Source: Spirochaetota bacterium | GTDB taxonomy: Bacteria > Spirochaetota > UBA4802 > UB4802 | Length of the DNA stretch: 12,530 nucleotides | NCBI GenBank assembly: GCA_029548025.1 | Contig: JAKPOE010000171.1 | Location: forward strand, 1 to 12,530 | Direction: 5' to 3' | Shown here: in pieces, positions 1 through 7,207 of the stretch | Layout: each line of letters begins with the position of its first letter | How positions within the stretch are numbered: the first letter of the stretch is position 1 | The notes under the pieces: model-generated | Databases searched by the model: none | Told to the model about the DNA's origin: nothing | Seen by the model: the letters and a program-made list of their open reading frames with translations, nothing else | Made by a program: the position numbers and the translations under genes

Positions 1-549
1 CTACTTCTTAGCAATATAAGGACATGGAGATCTTTCAGCCCCAAAATAGTATTGCTGTTCATTTATTTCAATAGCATCATTATATGCCTCAACTATGCCC
101 ACCACATGAATAATAGCTCCCACTACAAATAAAAGTCCTGATAATATGAGTTTTGACTTTTTTTCTGTTGATGAATCGGTTTTATTAAGAGCTACATACA
201 AATAGTATGCAGAAAATGAATAAGCGGTTACTGTAAGCAAAAAAATTCCTACAGCCTTCAAATCATTCCGTAAATAGATATGCCCGCCACCGGGAATAAT
301 CAATGATAATAAACACGCCAATCGTGGATCTCGCTCCATCATCGCAGGTTCTTCCCTGCGTTCTTTTGCCTTTTTATCAAATTCATCCTGATAGGGAGTC
401 CCCTTATATTTCTTCCCGGCATCTTCTTCAATAGTTTGCGCCATTACTGGATAAATAATAAAATTAATAGATAGCGTTAGTATTAACATACCCGATATGA
501 ACTTAATATAATCGCTGATAGTTTTATTTCCTTTATTTTTGTTTACCAT
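1..549 (-). CDS. Small multi-pass membrane protein, TM2/DUF5683-like, function unknown
   Basis: The product is 182 residues. I see a hydrophobic N-terminal segment at about 15-37 ending in VMAQ, which could be a cleaved signal peptide, followed by a charged stretch (41-74). The core starts with DPRLACLLSLIIPGGGHIYL (74-93) and continues with hydrophobic stretches at about 78-90, 97-121 and 133-153. It ends with a VEAYNDAIEIN motif (153-163). A PG-G-hIY turn between helices plus a late AY-DA---N motif is typical of small TM2/DUF5683-type membrane proteins, whose molecular role is not established. The ATG start has a good ribosome-binding site (GGAGG, 9-nt spacing). The stop codon occupies the first three bases of the window, so the gene is complete. 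It stands apart from the upstream operon by 405 bp of repeat-rich DNA and probably has its own promoter. I do not recognise a specific gene. Confidence 0.8.
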   Translation of the reverse strand: MVNKNKGNKTISDYIKFISGMLILTLSINFIIYPVMAQTIEEDAGKKYKGTPYQDEFDKKAKERREEPAMMERDPRLACLLSLIIPGGGHIYLRNDLKAVGIFLLTVTAYSFSAYYLYVALNKTDSSTEKKSKLILSGLLFVVGAIIHVVGIVEAYNDAIEINEQQYYFGAERSPCPYIAKK

Positions 550-954
550 GCTAAAATTCCTCCGAAAATAGAATTATCCCATCAATGTCATTCCGGGTTT
601 GACCCCGAATCAACATATGTAACTTTATATCCTGAAATAATCCTGAAACCCGTTATTGACATGGCTCAGGATGACATCCAACATTGTCATTCTAAGAGAA
701 GCGGTCCCTTTTGTCATTCTTAAGGGGGGAACACAACTGAAGAACCTCTTCTTCCAAAAAAAATTATTTGCTATCGCTCATAATGACATTGAACATTATT
801 GTCATTCTAAGCTTGTCTCAAAATCTCATTTCTTAACCTTCAATGCATGAAACAACTCATCATAACATTGCACTATTGCACTTATTACTATTTTCGTATT
901 ATGGCAGGAAATTATATAGTGATACAAGACAAAATCAAGCATTTTATTTTATTT
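550..954. repeat. Intergenic region with a cluster of degenerate TGTCATTC-type repeats
   Basis: This 405-bp gap has no convincing gene. It carries at least four direct copies of the core TGTCATTC (586-593, 685-692, 712-719, 800-807). Two of them extend to TGTCATTCTAAG (685-696 and 800-811). There are also inverted relatives: CTCAGGATGACA (665-676) is the reverse complement of TGTCATCCTGAG, and ATGACA lies at 783-788. The first copy runs into an imperfect palindrome (590-610) with arms ATTCCGGG and CCCCGAAT. These resemble the dispersed TGTCATTC(C/T)GAG-type repeats that many bacterial genomes scatter between genes. Several decayed copies seem to be nested here. From about 845 the sequence is AT-rich with no obvious hairpin. 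Confidence 0.6.
590..610. repeat. Imperfect palindrome inside the repeat cluster
   Basis: The arms ATTCCGGG (590-597) and CCCCGAAT (603-610) are complementary except for one position and flank a 5-nt loop, TTTGA. It sits about 40 bp upstream of the small membrane protein at the left edge and reads out of a TGTCATTC core. This is the conserved heart of a widespread dispersed-repeat type. It could fold in RNA as part of the 5' leader of that gene, but no regulatory role can be shown from the sequence. Confidence 0.5.
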
Positions 955-2028
955 TTATTTATCCGTAAGAAGGACAGTTGTTTTGTTTCTACCCTGTTGC
1001 TTTGATATATAGAGCGCTCTATCAGCGCGTTCAATAATATTTTTTGATGTTGAATCCAGAGACGGATTAAACTGGGTAACACCTACTGATATAGTAACAC
1101 CTAATTTTTTTCTTTTATAGAGAATATATGACTTCTGCACTGAGGTTCGCACACGCTCTGCAACCTTAAAGGCTTCATTGATTTCGGTATGCGGCAATAT
1201 TACAGCAAATTCCTCACCGCCATACCGTGATGCAATATCACTCTGTCGTACCGAACCAGATATCACCATTGCAACATTTTTTAGCACTAAATCACCACAC
1301 GTATGCCCATAGGTATCGTTAAAATCTTTAAAATTATCAATATCAATCATTATCAGTGAAAGAGGAAGGCTGCTTTTTATTGATTTTTCGCGTTCCTCAA
1401 TCAATATAGTTTGGAAATAATGATGAATTTTAAGCCTTGTCATCATATCAGTTGTGGCCAATTCATATAAATAAGCGTTCTGAATAGCTATACCAGCCAG
1501 CGAAGCAATGTTGAGCATATATTCTTTGTCAGATTCGCTAAAACCTTTTTGATTTATTCTGTCAGCTAATATAATAATCCCATTAAGAGTACCTTTGCCT
1601 TTTAACGGAACTATCAGTGAAGGATTAAGGCAAATAAGGCTTTCCAGCGAAGGTTCATCTGGTAATATATCTTTCACCTCATCCAGCGTGTAACACTTGA
1701 AATTCATATCAAGAAACTGAATTAATTTTGAATTAGCAGGTATTACATATTCAATTGTATGATCAATTTCAAAACCTTTATAATTTCTATGCAATACAAA
1801 TTCCTGACGGTCAATACTGCGATGAGTAAAAATTCCAGCTTTTAAAAGCTGCATCTGTCCCATGCATGTTAAAAGTATGGAATCAATAAGTATATTATAG
1901 TCCAGAGTGGAATTTAATCCCTTGCTTATTTCAATAAGCTGCTTTAAATCATAAATTTTGCGCTCATATTGCTCAATCTCAGCAGGGAATTTTATTTCCT
2001 CACCATACAATGATACATCATCATTCAT
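955..2028 (-). CDS. GAF-GGDEF diguanylate cyclase
   Basis: This 357-residue cytoplasmic protein should make cyclic di-GMP from two GTP. An N-terminal helix likely to form a coiled coil (about 15-40) leads into a GAF-like sensory domain (about 40-190). It is followed by a GGDEF domain (about 195-357). The catalytic domain looks intact: the metal-binding segment is IDIDNF (228-233), the NDTYGH motif is at 237-242, the signature GGEEF is at 270-274, and the RxxD inhibitory site is RQSD (261-264), exactly five residues before GGEEF. It should therefore be active and subject to product inhibition. I see no transmembrane segment, so the GAF domain probably senses an unknown soluble ligand. It is the last gene of the hisBHA operon, 11 bp after hisA, with a weak GGTGG ribosome-binding site. 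Nothing in the sequence links c-di-GMP to histidine synthesis directly. Confidence 0.93.
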   Translation of the reverse strand: MNDDVSLYGEEIKFPAEIEQYERKIYDLKQLIEISKGLNSTLDYNILIDSILLTCMGQMQLLKAGIFTHRSIDRQEFVLHRNYKGFEIDHTIEYVIPANSKLIQFLDMNFKCYTLDEVKDILPDEPSLESLICLNPSLIVPLKGKGTLNGIIILADRINQKGFSESDKEYMLNIASLAGIAIQNAYLYELATTDMMTRLKIHHYFQTILIEEREKSIKSSLPLSLIMIDIDNFKDFNDTYGHTCGDLVLKNVAMVISGSVRQSDIASRYGGEEFAVILPHTEINEAFKVAERVRTSVQKSYILYKRKKLGVTISVGVTQFNPSLDSTSKNIIERADRALYISKQQGRNKTTVLLTDK

Positions 2029-2039
2029 ATTGCCACCAT

Positions 2040-2759
2040 CTAACTACACAGCTTTATTGCACTGCGTAAATCTACCATCCCATCATATATAGCTTTACCA
2101 ACTATGCAACCCTTTAATCCGCTACCCGAATAATGCAACAATTTTTGTATGTCCTGCATTGTAGAAATACCACCAGAGGCAATTAACGAAACTCCCGGGA
2201 CATCAGCTAATATTCTTTCTATCGATCGAAAATTTGGTCCCTGCAACATACCATCAGTAGCTATATCTGTATAAATAATCTCTGCAATACCAATGTTTTG
2301 AATATCCTTTATAAATTCAATGGCATTTATGTCAATAATTTTTTTCCAGCCGTGTGTTGCAACATGTAAATCCCTTGCATCAACACCTGCTATAATATAC
2401 TCTTTAAACCTCTGGATCATTTCTCTAAACGATTCCTCAATAAGGATGGTACCCATTATTATACGCTCTATTCCCTCATCAAGATACATTTTAATAGCAG
2501 CTTCGGTACGGATACCACCACCAATTTCAATAGGAATAGATACCGATTTTGCAATCTCCTTTACAATATGCATGTTGACAGGCTGCCCTTCAAATGCTCC
2601 ATCAAGGTCAACAACATGAATAAGCTGTGCTCCAGCATCTTCAAATTGCCGGGCGATAGTTACCGGGTCATACGAATACACCTTTTCCTGCAATGGGTCA
2701 CCCTGCACCAGGCGCACACATCTGCCTTCTTTTAAATCGATTGCCGGGATTACGAGCAT
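2040..2759 (-). CDS. hisA: HisA, ProFAR isomerase (EC 5.3.1.16)
   Basis: The 239-residue TIM-barrel enzyme converts ProFAR to PRFAR, the fourth step of histidine synthesis. The N-terminus IPAIDLKEGRCVRL (4-17) carries the catalytic Asp8, and the second catalytic Asp is D127 in AGVDARD (124-130). The two phosphate-binding halves are visible as EIGGGIR (78-84) and ASGGIS (194-199). YTDIATDGMLQGPN (163-176) is a HisA signature that separates it from HisF. Length is normal. The gene overlaps the end of hisH by 10 bp, and its GAGG ribosome-binding site lies inside the hisH coding sequence, so translation is probably coupled. Its product PRFAR is the substrate of the HisH-HisF synthase, but hisF is not in this window. 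Confidence 0.97.
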   Translation of the reverse strand: MLVIPAIDLKEGRCVRLVQGDPLQEKVYSYDPVTIARQFEDAGAQLIHVVDLDGAFEGQPVNMHIVKEIAKSVSIPIEIGGGIRTEAAIKMYLDEGIERIIMGTILIEESFREMIQRFKEYIIAGVDARDLHVATHGWKKIIDINAIEFIKDIQNIGIAEIIYTDIATDGMLQGPNFRSIERILADVPGVSLIASGGISTMQDIQKLLHYSGSGLKGCIVGKAIYDGMVDLRSAIKLCS

Positions 2760-3358
2760 ACCATCCTCACAAAGTTTTCAATCATGGTGAGTCCATACCG
2801 GTGGCTTTTTTCCGGATGAAATTGCGTGGCAATACAATTTCCCCTCCCCACAATGCTGGGGAATGTCACCCCATAGCCAGTTTGACCCATTATCCAGGAA
2901 CTATCGCCAATAACCGGATAGTAGGTATGAATAAAATAAAAATAACTATTTTGCGGTATACCATTAACCACTGGATGTTCTTTTATTAGTTCAACCTGAT
3001 TCCAGCCCATATGAGGCACCTTTAGATCATCCGGGAATCGTATCACAGTACCGGGTATAATGTCAAGCCCCTTATGGTTGCCAAACTCTTCACTGCTGGT
3101 AAACAAAAGCTGATAGCCAAGACATATGCCAAAAAAGTAACCGCCATTACCTATAAACCGTACCAATGGTTCAATCCAGCCTGATTGTGTCAGATTTTCC
3201 ATTGCCTGACCAAAAGCACCATCTCCTGGCATTATCAACGCATTTGATGAGGCTATGCTTTCAGGGTCAGAGCTAACCTGTACATCACTGGTATATTTTT
3301 CTACAGCTTTTACAACCGAGCGCAGGTTGCCCATGCCATAATCAATGACGGTAATCAT
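2750..3358 (-). CDS. hisH: HisH, glutaminase subunit of imidazole glycerol phosphate synthase
   Basis: The 202-residue class I glutamine amidotransferase hydrolyses glutamine and passes ammonia to HisF, which makes imidazole glycerol phosphate and AICAR from PRFAR. The start VIDYGMGNLRSV (4-15) is the family signature. The nucleophile is Cys79 in GICLGYQ (77-83), and the other triad members are His181 and Glu183 in QFHPEKS (179-185). The conserved PGDGAFG (44-50) and HMGWN (116-120) segments are present, so the enzyme looks intact. The ATG overlaps the hisB stop codon as ATGA, with a GGAG ribosome-binding site just upstream. HisH needs HisF as its partner, and no hisF lies next to it, so the synthase half must be encoded elsewhere. 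Confidence 0.97.
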   Translation of the reverse strand: MITVIDYGMGNLRSVVKAVEKYTSDVQVSSDPESIASSNALIMPGDGAFGQAMENLTQSGWIEPLVRFIGNGGYFFGICLGYQLLFTSSEEFGNHKGLDIIPGTVIRFPDDLKVPHMGWNQVELIKEHPVVNGIPQNSYFYFIHTYYPVIGDSSWIMGQTGYGVTFPSIVGRGNCIATQFHPEKSHRYGLTMIENFVRMVCS

Positions 3359-3939
3359 AACACTCCTTTTGTTGATGGTATACCGGTGCGACCACTTAAG
3401 CTGTAAGCCCGGTATAGTGCCAATCCTGCTGATTTAAAGATTGATTCGTGTATATGATGACGGTTGTCGCCATACATCTGTTGTATATGCAGTGTAATCA
3501 GGGCATTATGTGCAAACGATTGAAAAAATTCCAGTGTAAGTTCTTCCTGGTATTGCCCTATTGCCCCGGTAAGTTTATCGCCTTTATATACAAAGCACCC
3601 CCTCCCTGATATATCAACAACAGCAGCAGTGCAAGCCTCATCCATAGGGATGACTGCCTGCCCAAACCTGCTAATCCCGCTTTTATCGCCCAATGCTTTA
3701 TTGAACGCCTTTCCCATGCATATCCCAATATCCTCTACAGTATGATGATCATCAACCTCCAGATCACCCTTTGCATTGAGCTGTATATTCATCCTTCCAT
3801 GCGTAACAAACAATGTGAGCATATGATTAAAGAAACCAATTCCTGTAGTGATGGTGCTTACATCACCACTATCAAGTATACATTTTAATGTTATGTCAGT
3901 TTCATTTGTTTTACGTTCTATATGTGCACTTCGTTCCAT
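3355..3939 (-). CDS. hisB: HisB, imidazoleglycerol-phosphate dehydratase (EC 4.2.1.19)
   Basis: The 194-residue enzyme removes water from imidazole glycerol phosphate to give imidazole acetol phosphate. It is the stand-alone dehydratase form, without the phosphatase domain fused in enterobacterial HisB. Metal-ligand motifs are clear: DDHHTVEDIG (63-72) and the C-terminal HHIHESIFKSAG (161-172), plus AHNAL (143-147). The GIGFFNHML segment (33-41) has Asn where many relatives have Asp; I regard this as ordinary variation. The ATG has a GGAG ribosome-binding site 8 nt upstream. It follows the large surface protein by 36 bp and overlaps hisH by 4 bp, placing it in the middle of the operon. Confidence 0.97.
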   Translation of the reverse strand: MERSAHIERKTNETDITLKCILDSGDVSTITTGIGFFNHMLTLFVTHGRMNIQLNAKGDLEVDDHHTVEDIGICMGKAFNKALGDKSGISRFGQAVIPMDEACTAAVVDISGRGCFVYKGDKLTGAIGQYQEELTLEFFQSFAHNALITLHIQQMYGDNRHHIHESIFKSAGLALYRAYSLSGRTGIPSTKGVL

Positions 3940-3975
3940 TGCATTAAACTCCTTGAAAATAGAATCTTTCCCCCA

Positions 3976-6852
3976 TCAAAATTCATATCCTAAACTAAAG
4001 AGTATCTCTTTTTCACCAAACTTACCATAATAATATGGCCACGCATAATCAAGTTTTAAAATAACTATTGGGTACACAGTAAGCCTGAATCCAAATCCCA
4101 TGTCCATTTTAAAATCTTCAAATCGATCTGTTTCTTTATTAAAAAAAGTATACGAATTACCCCATGCTGAACCTGTATCGATAAATAAAACTCCGCCGAT
4201 ATTTCCAATCTTTAAAAAGAGTGGCCAGCCCATGTTTATTGATTCAATGAATGTAAACCTGAACTCAGCGTTGAACAAAAAAACATTGCTACCACCATAT
4301 TCTACAAACGGATGTCCGCGAAGGGTATTAAATCCACCAATATAATATTTAAAATACTCTTTCTCACTTCCCATAATCTTGCCACCAACACCGCGGAGCG
4401 CTATAACATACTGTTTATCAATGAAAAAATAATGCCGCAGGTCAATATCTATGCTGGTAAATGAATAATCCTGCCCCGTCAGGTTAAACACCTGGGTCAA
4501 CATTATCTGCCCACGAGTGCCCCGCAATGGCGCTAAAAAACCCCACAAAACATTATCGTAATTGTATGATACAGAAATTGAATTTAAATTGCCATAAACA
4601 TCCGGACGTTCATCACTATAGCCGTAATCCTGTTCATAGCGGCTTGAGGAAACACGGGTGCTGAAACGCGAAAATTTAGTAAAAGGATAGCTTGCAATCA
4701 CATAGGCACCGTAATGATCCATTGAAAGCGTTGACCAGTATGCATTATGAATAATATCGTTAAGGTTTGCCAGCGTAAATATGCCATAGGGACTTTTTTG
4801 TCTGAAACAGCCAAAGGTCCAATCCCATCGATATCGTAAATAAAGATATTGCACATCGTAATTCATAAAGTTGTTGCTCTCATCATCCCGCAAAAAATCA
4901 GTTGTTACAATAATCCGGTTATCGCCCAGATAATCGCTGAAGCTCATCTGAGCAAAACCAGTAAAGCCATAGCCAACCGTTCCACCAAGCCCAACAAAAA
5001 CCCAGTCAGATGAAATCCTTGTTTCATAGCTGTCCCACACAGCTTTTGATAGCGGGAAATAGTTTGGGGGCAGCATCACCGGTATATGCTCACTGTTAAA
5101 CAGCGGGGTTTCTGTTACAGGTTTTATTTCATTTTTTATAAAGATATCGTATCCACCATTTTGATATGAAACAAACGCAAATGCATTGCCCTCCGGAAAA
5201 AGACGCGGATAAAATATACCGGTTGTTCCCGTAGTAATTTTTATTTCCTCGCCCGTTGCAATAGTATAACGATAAACATTATAGATTCCATCCCTGTTTG
5301 AGATATATACAATAGTATTGCCATCCCCTGCAACATCAACCTGTAAATTTTTTGACTGAGCCTTCACTATAACCTGTCGCTCACCTGTTAGCACATTATG
5401 TCTTATAATTGCATAGTCGGTACCTGTATAATCATTAGTTGGATAATTTGATGAATAGTAAATAAAAGCATTTTTTTTATCAAGCCTGGGATACCGTTCC
5501 GTATACACATCATTGGTTATCTGCTGTAACATTGTATCGTTGAGCCTGTAGATATACACATCACTCTGCGTATTGGTCTGCCCTATAAAGCTTATATAGC
5601 TGCCATCGGGCGATAGTGCTGGATCTTTAATTGAACGCAACGGCAGTACTATCTTTTTGATAATTATACCGCTTTGGCTGTCCAGTATAAAGATAACATC
5701 CCTGTTGTTAGATTGTGAAACAAACACAATGCCTTTGCCATCCGGTGTCCATGACAGATAGTTATCCAGCAAATGCATCCCTTCAAACTGAGAGGTTTCA
5801 TTCCCTTTTAATAACACACGGGCTTTTGCTTCAGCCTCTTTTTCGCCAATGGTAATAACCGAAATTGAAGCATAGATATCCCTGTTATCGATATAGGCAA
5901 TTTTTTTACCATCAGGCGATATGGCAGGGCATGTATTGAACACTGAACGCGTTTTTTTATGATCGGTTACCCTTTCACCTTCCTCTTCATCAAAATTTCT
6001 GCCAACCATCAAAGGGTAATATCTTTTTTTATAAAAGTGCCTGAATTCCTTATCAATAGCCTCAAGATCCTTTTTTGTATGTACCTTTAATGCCTTTTCA
6101 AAGTTACCCATATCGCGTATGTCACGCAAAAATTCGCCAATTTTTCCCTTGCCATACACCGTTTCAAAAAAGTAAAAGAATGCCTGCCCCACTTTATAGT
6201 AGTAGTACAAATTACCTGTACGATAGGTAGTAAAGTCCATCAGGCTTACATACTGATCATTAAAAAAGAAATCACGCATGGTCATATCGGCAGTTTCATC
6301 AAATCCAATTGATAGATACTCTGACATACCTTCGGTAAACCACAATGGCACAGCACCCATACTCATCATCGACTGTAGTTTACCGGAACTATCGTGCATA
6401 AGAATATTGAACTGAAACGCATGAACAAGCTCATGAACCAGAACATGCTGATATTCATCGTACGAACCACTAAACGGTATCACCACCCTGTTTTTAAATG
6501 CTTCAGTAAATCCGCCAGTACCCTCGCCAATGATCTGCATCAGGATATTATTTTCCTGAAAATCTATGTGCGAAGGGAATACAATGATTGGTACCGGTTC
6601 ATTGAGCTGGTGTTGCAGTGTATCAGCAAGATATCCGTATGCCCTTTCAGCGATTGTTGCTGTCGTTGCAGCCAGCCTTTCAATTCCATAGGGATAATAC
6701 ACATTGAAATGTATTGTCCTTAAAATATGCCAGGTAAATACCTCAACCGTAACCTTGTTTTTGCCAAATGGGTATACAAATAAAGGAACGGTTATGATGA
6801 CACATAGTATTGCACTATAACAAATTTTATGTTTGAAAAATTTTTTCAACAC
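3976..6852 (-). CDS. Secreted three-module protein: zinc metallopeptidase, TolB-like propeller, Omp85-like beta-barrel
   Basis: The product is 958 residues. The N-terminus has lysines followed by a hydrophobic stretch (about 11-28), consistent with a signal peptide. Residues about 40-280 form a gluzincin-type peptidase domain (peptidase MA-like): HELVH (140-144) provides two zinc-ligand histidines and the catalytic Glu141, and WFTEG (171-175) supplies the likely third ligand Glu174. Residues about 300-575 hold six PD40/TolB-type repeats, for example ISPDGKKIAYI (311-321), WTPDGKGIVFV (368-378), LSPDGSYISFI (413-423), VAGDGNTIVYI (507-517) and LFPEGNAFAFV (551-561), which fits a six-bladed propeller. 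Residues about 600-958 look like a surface-antigen/Omp85 barrel with GGFNTLRGHPF (839-849), matching the family's RG motif, and a terminal Phe. I see no POTRA domain. The start is GTG with AAAGG 11-12 nt upstream; a TTG one codon later is the alternative. Substrate and role are unknown. It heads the his operon. Confidence 0.85.
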   Translation of the reverse strand: MLKKFFKHKICYSAILCVIITVPLFVYPFGKNKVTVEVFTWHILRTIHFNVYYPYGIERLAATTATIAERAYGYLADTLQHQLNEPVPIIVFPSHIDFQENNILMQIIGEGTGGFTEAFKNRVVIPFSGSYDEYQHVLVHELVHAFQFNILMHDSSGKLQSMMSMGAVPLWFTEGMSEYLSIGFDETADMTMRDFFFNDQYVSLMDFTTYRTGNLYYYYKVGQAFFYFFETVYGKGKIGEFLRDIRDMGNFEKALKVHTKKDLEAIDKEFRHFYKKRYYPLMVGRNFDEEEGERVTDHKKTRSVFNTCPAISPDGKKIAYIDNRDIYASISVITIGEKEAEAKARVLLKGNETSQFEGMHLLDNYLSWTPDGKGIVFVSQSNNRDVIFILDSQSGIIIKKIVLPLRSIKDPALSPDGSYISFIGQTNTQSDVYIYRLNDTMLQQITNDVYTERYPRLDKKNAFIYYSSNYPTNDYTGTDYAIIRHNVLTGERQVIVKAQSKNLQVDVAGDGNTIVYISNRDGIYNVYRYTIATGEEIKITTGTTGIFYPRLFPEGNAFAFVSYQNGGYDIFIKNEIKPVTETPLFNSEHIPVMLPPNYFPLSKAVWDSYETRISSDWVFVGLGGTVGYGFTGFAQMSFSDYLGDNRIIVTTDFLRDDESNNFMNYDVQYLYLRYRWDWTFGCFRQKSPYGIFTLANLNDIIHNAYWSTLSMDHYGAYVIASYPFTKFSRFSTRVSSSRYEQDYGYSDERPDVYGNLNSISVSYNYDNVLWGFLAPLRGTRGQIMLTQVFNLTGQDYSFTSIDIDLRHYFFIDKQYVIALRGVGGKIMGSEKEYFKYYIGGFNTLRGHPFVEYGGSNVFLFNAEFRFTFIESINMGWPLFLKIGNIGGVLFIDTGSAWGNSYTFFNKETDRFEDFKMDMGFGFRLTVYPIVILKLDYAWPYYYGKFGEKEILFSLGYEF

Positions 6853-7207
6853 TATGGATGTAGCCTTTAAAGCTTTTTTGTGTTCGATAGTTACTGTATA
6901 TCAGCTATTATTATGAAACCATGCTCCACACTGTATTAGTGTTTTCACTCACATTAGCAAGTAAAATTTTTGTTGCCAATAAATATTATTTCAGTATATT
7001 GGACAGTAAGCCTGCGGTGTTCGTGTATGGTATGTCATATTGTAGTTCCAATACTACTGAGCAGGGAATCTCTAATCTGCGGATTGATATCACGCTTCAT
7101 TATGAAGTAGATAGATGTCCGTATGCGAGAATCCACCTTTACAAAGGGAGCTCAAATATTCATACCACTGCGGCACACGCGGGTTAATTTAATGGTATGC
7201 GGCCAGT
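6853..7207. other. 355-bp divergent intergenic region
   Basis: This gap separates the operon headed by the surface protein (minus strand) from the plus-strand PilZ-like gene and should hold both promoters. I see a reasonable plus-strand promoter at 6973-7000, a short palindrome CTTCATTATGAAG (7095-7107), and a 7-bp inverted repeat CATACCA/TGGTATG (7161-7167 and 7193-7199) just before the plus-strand start codon. I could not find a convincing minus-strand promoter; CATAAT on that strand near 6910 has no matching -35. A short open frame here lacks a ribosome-binding site and protein-like features. Confidence 0.55.
6973..7000 (+). promoter_or_regulatory. Candidate sigma-70-type promoter
   Basis: TTGCCA (6973-6978) and TATATT (6995-7000) each match the -35 and -10 consensus at five of six positions and are 16 bp apart. 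Transcription from here would give the PilZ-like gene a leader of about 200 nt. In AT-rich DNA such matches arise by chance, so this is only a candidate. Confidence 0.3.

Noticed and set aside
656..850. Short plus-strand open frame within the repeat cluster
   Set aside because: It consists of TGTCATTC repeat copies, has no ribosome-binding site, and its translation looks random.
2693..2989. Plus-strand open frame antisense to hisA/hisH
   Set aside because: It overlaps strongly conserved catalytic regions on the other strand and has no ribosome-binding site or domain.
6921..7187. 88-residue plus-strand open frame in the divergent gap
   Set aside because: No ribosome-binding site and no recognisable domain. 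It also spans the candidate promoter of the next gene. A small unknown gene cannot be fully excluded.
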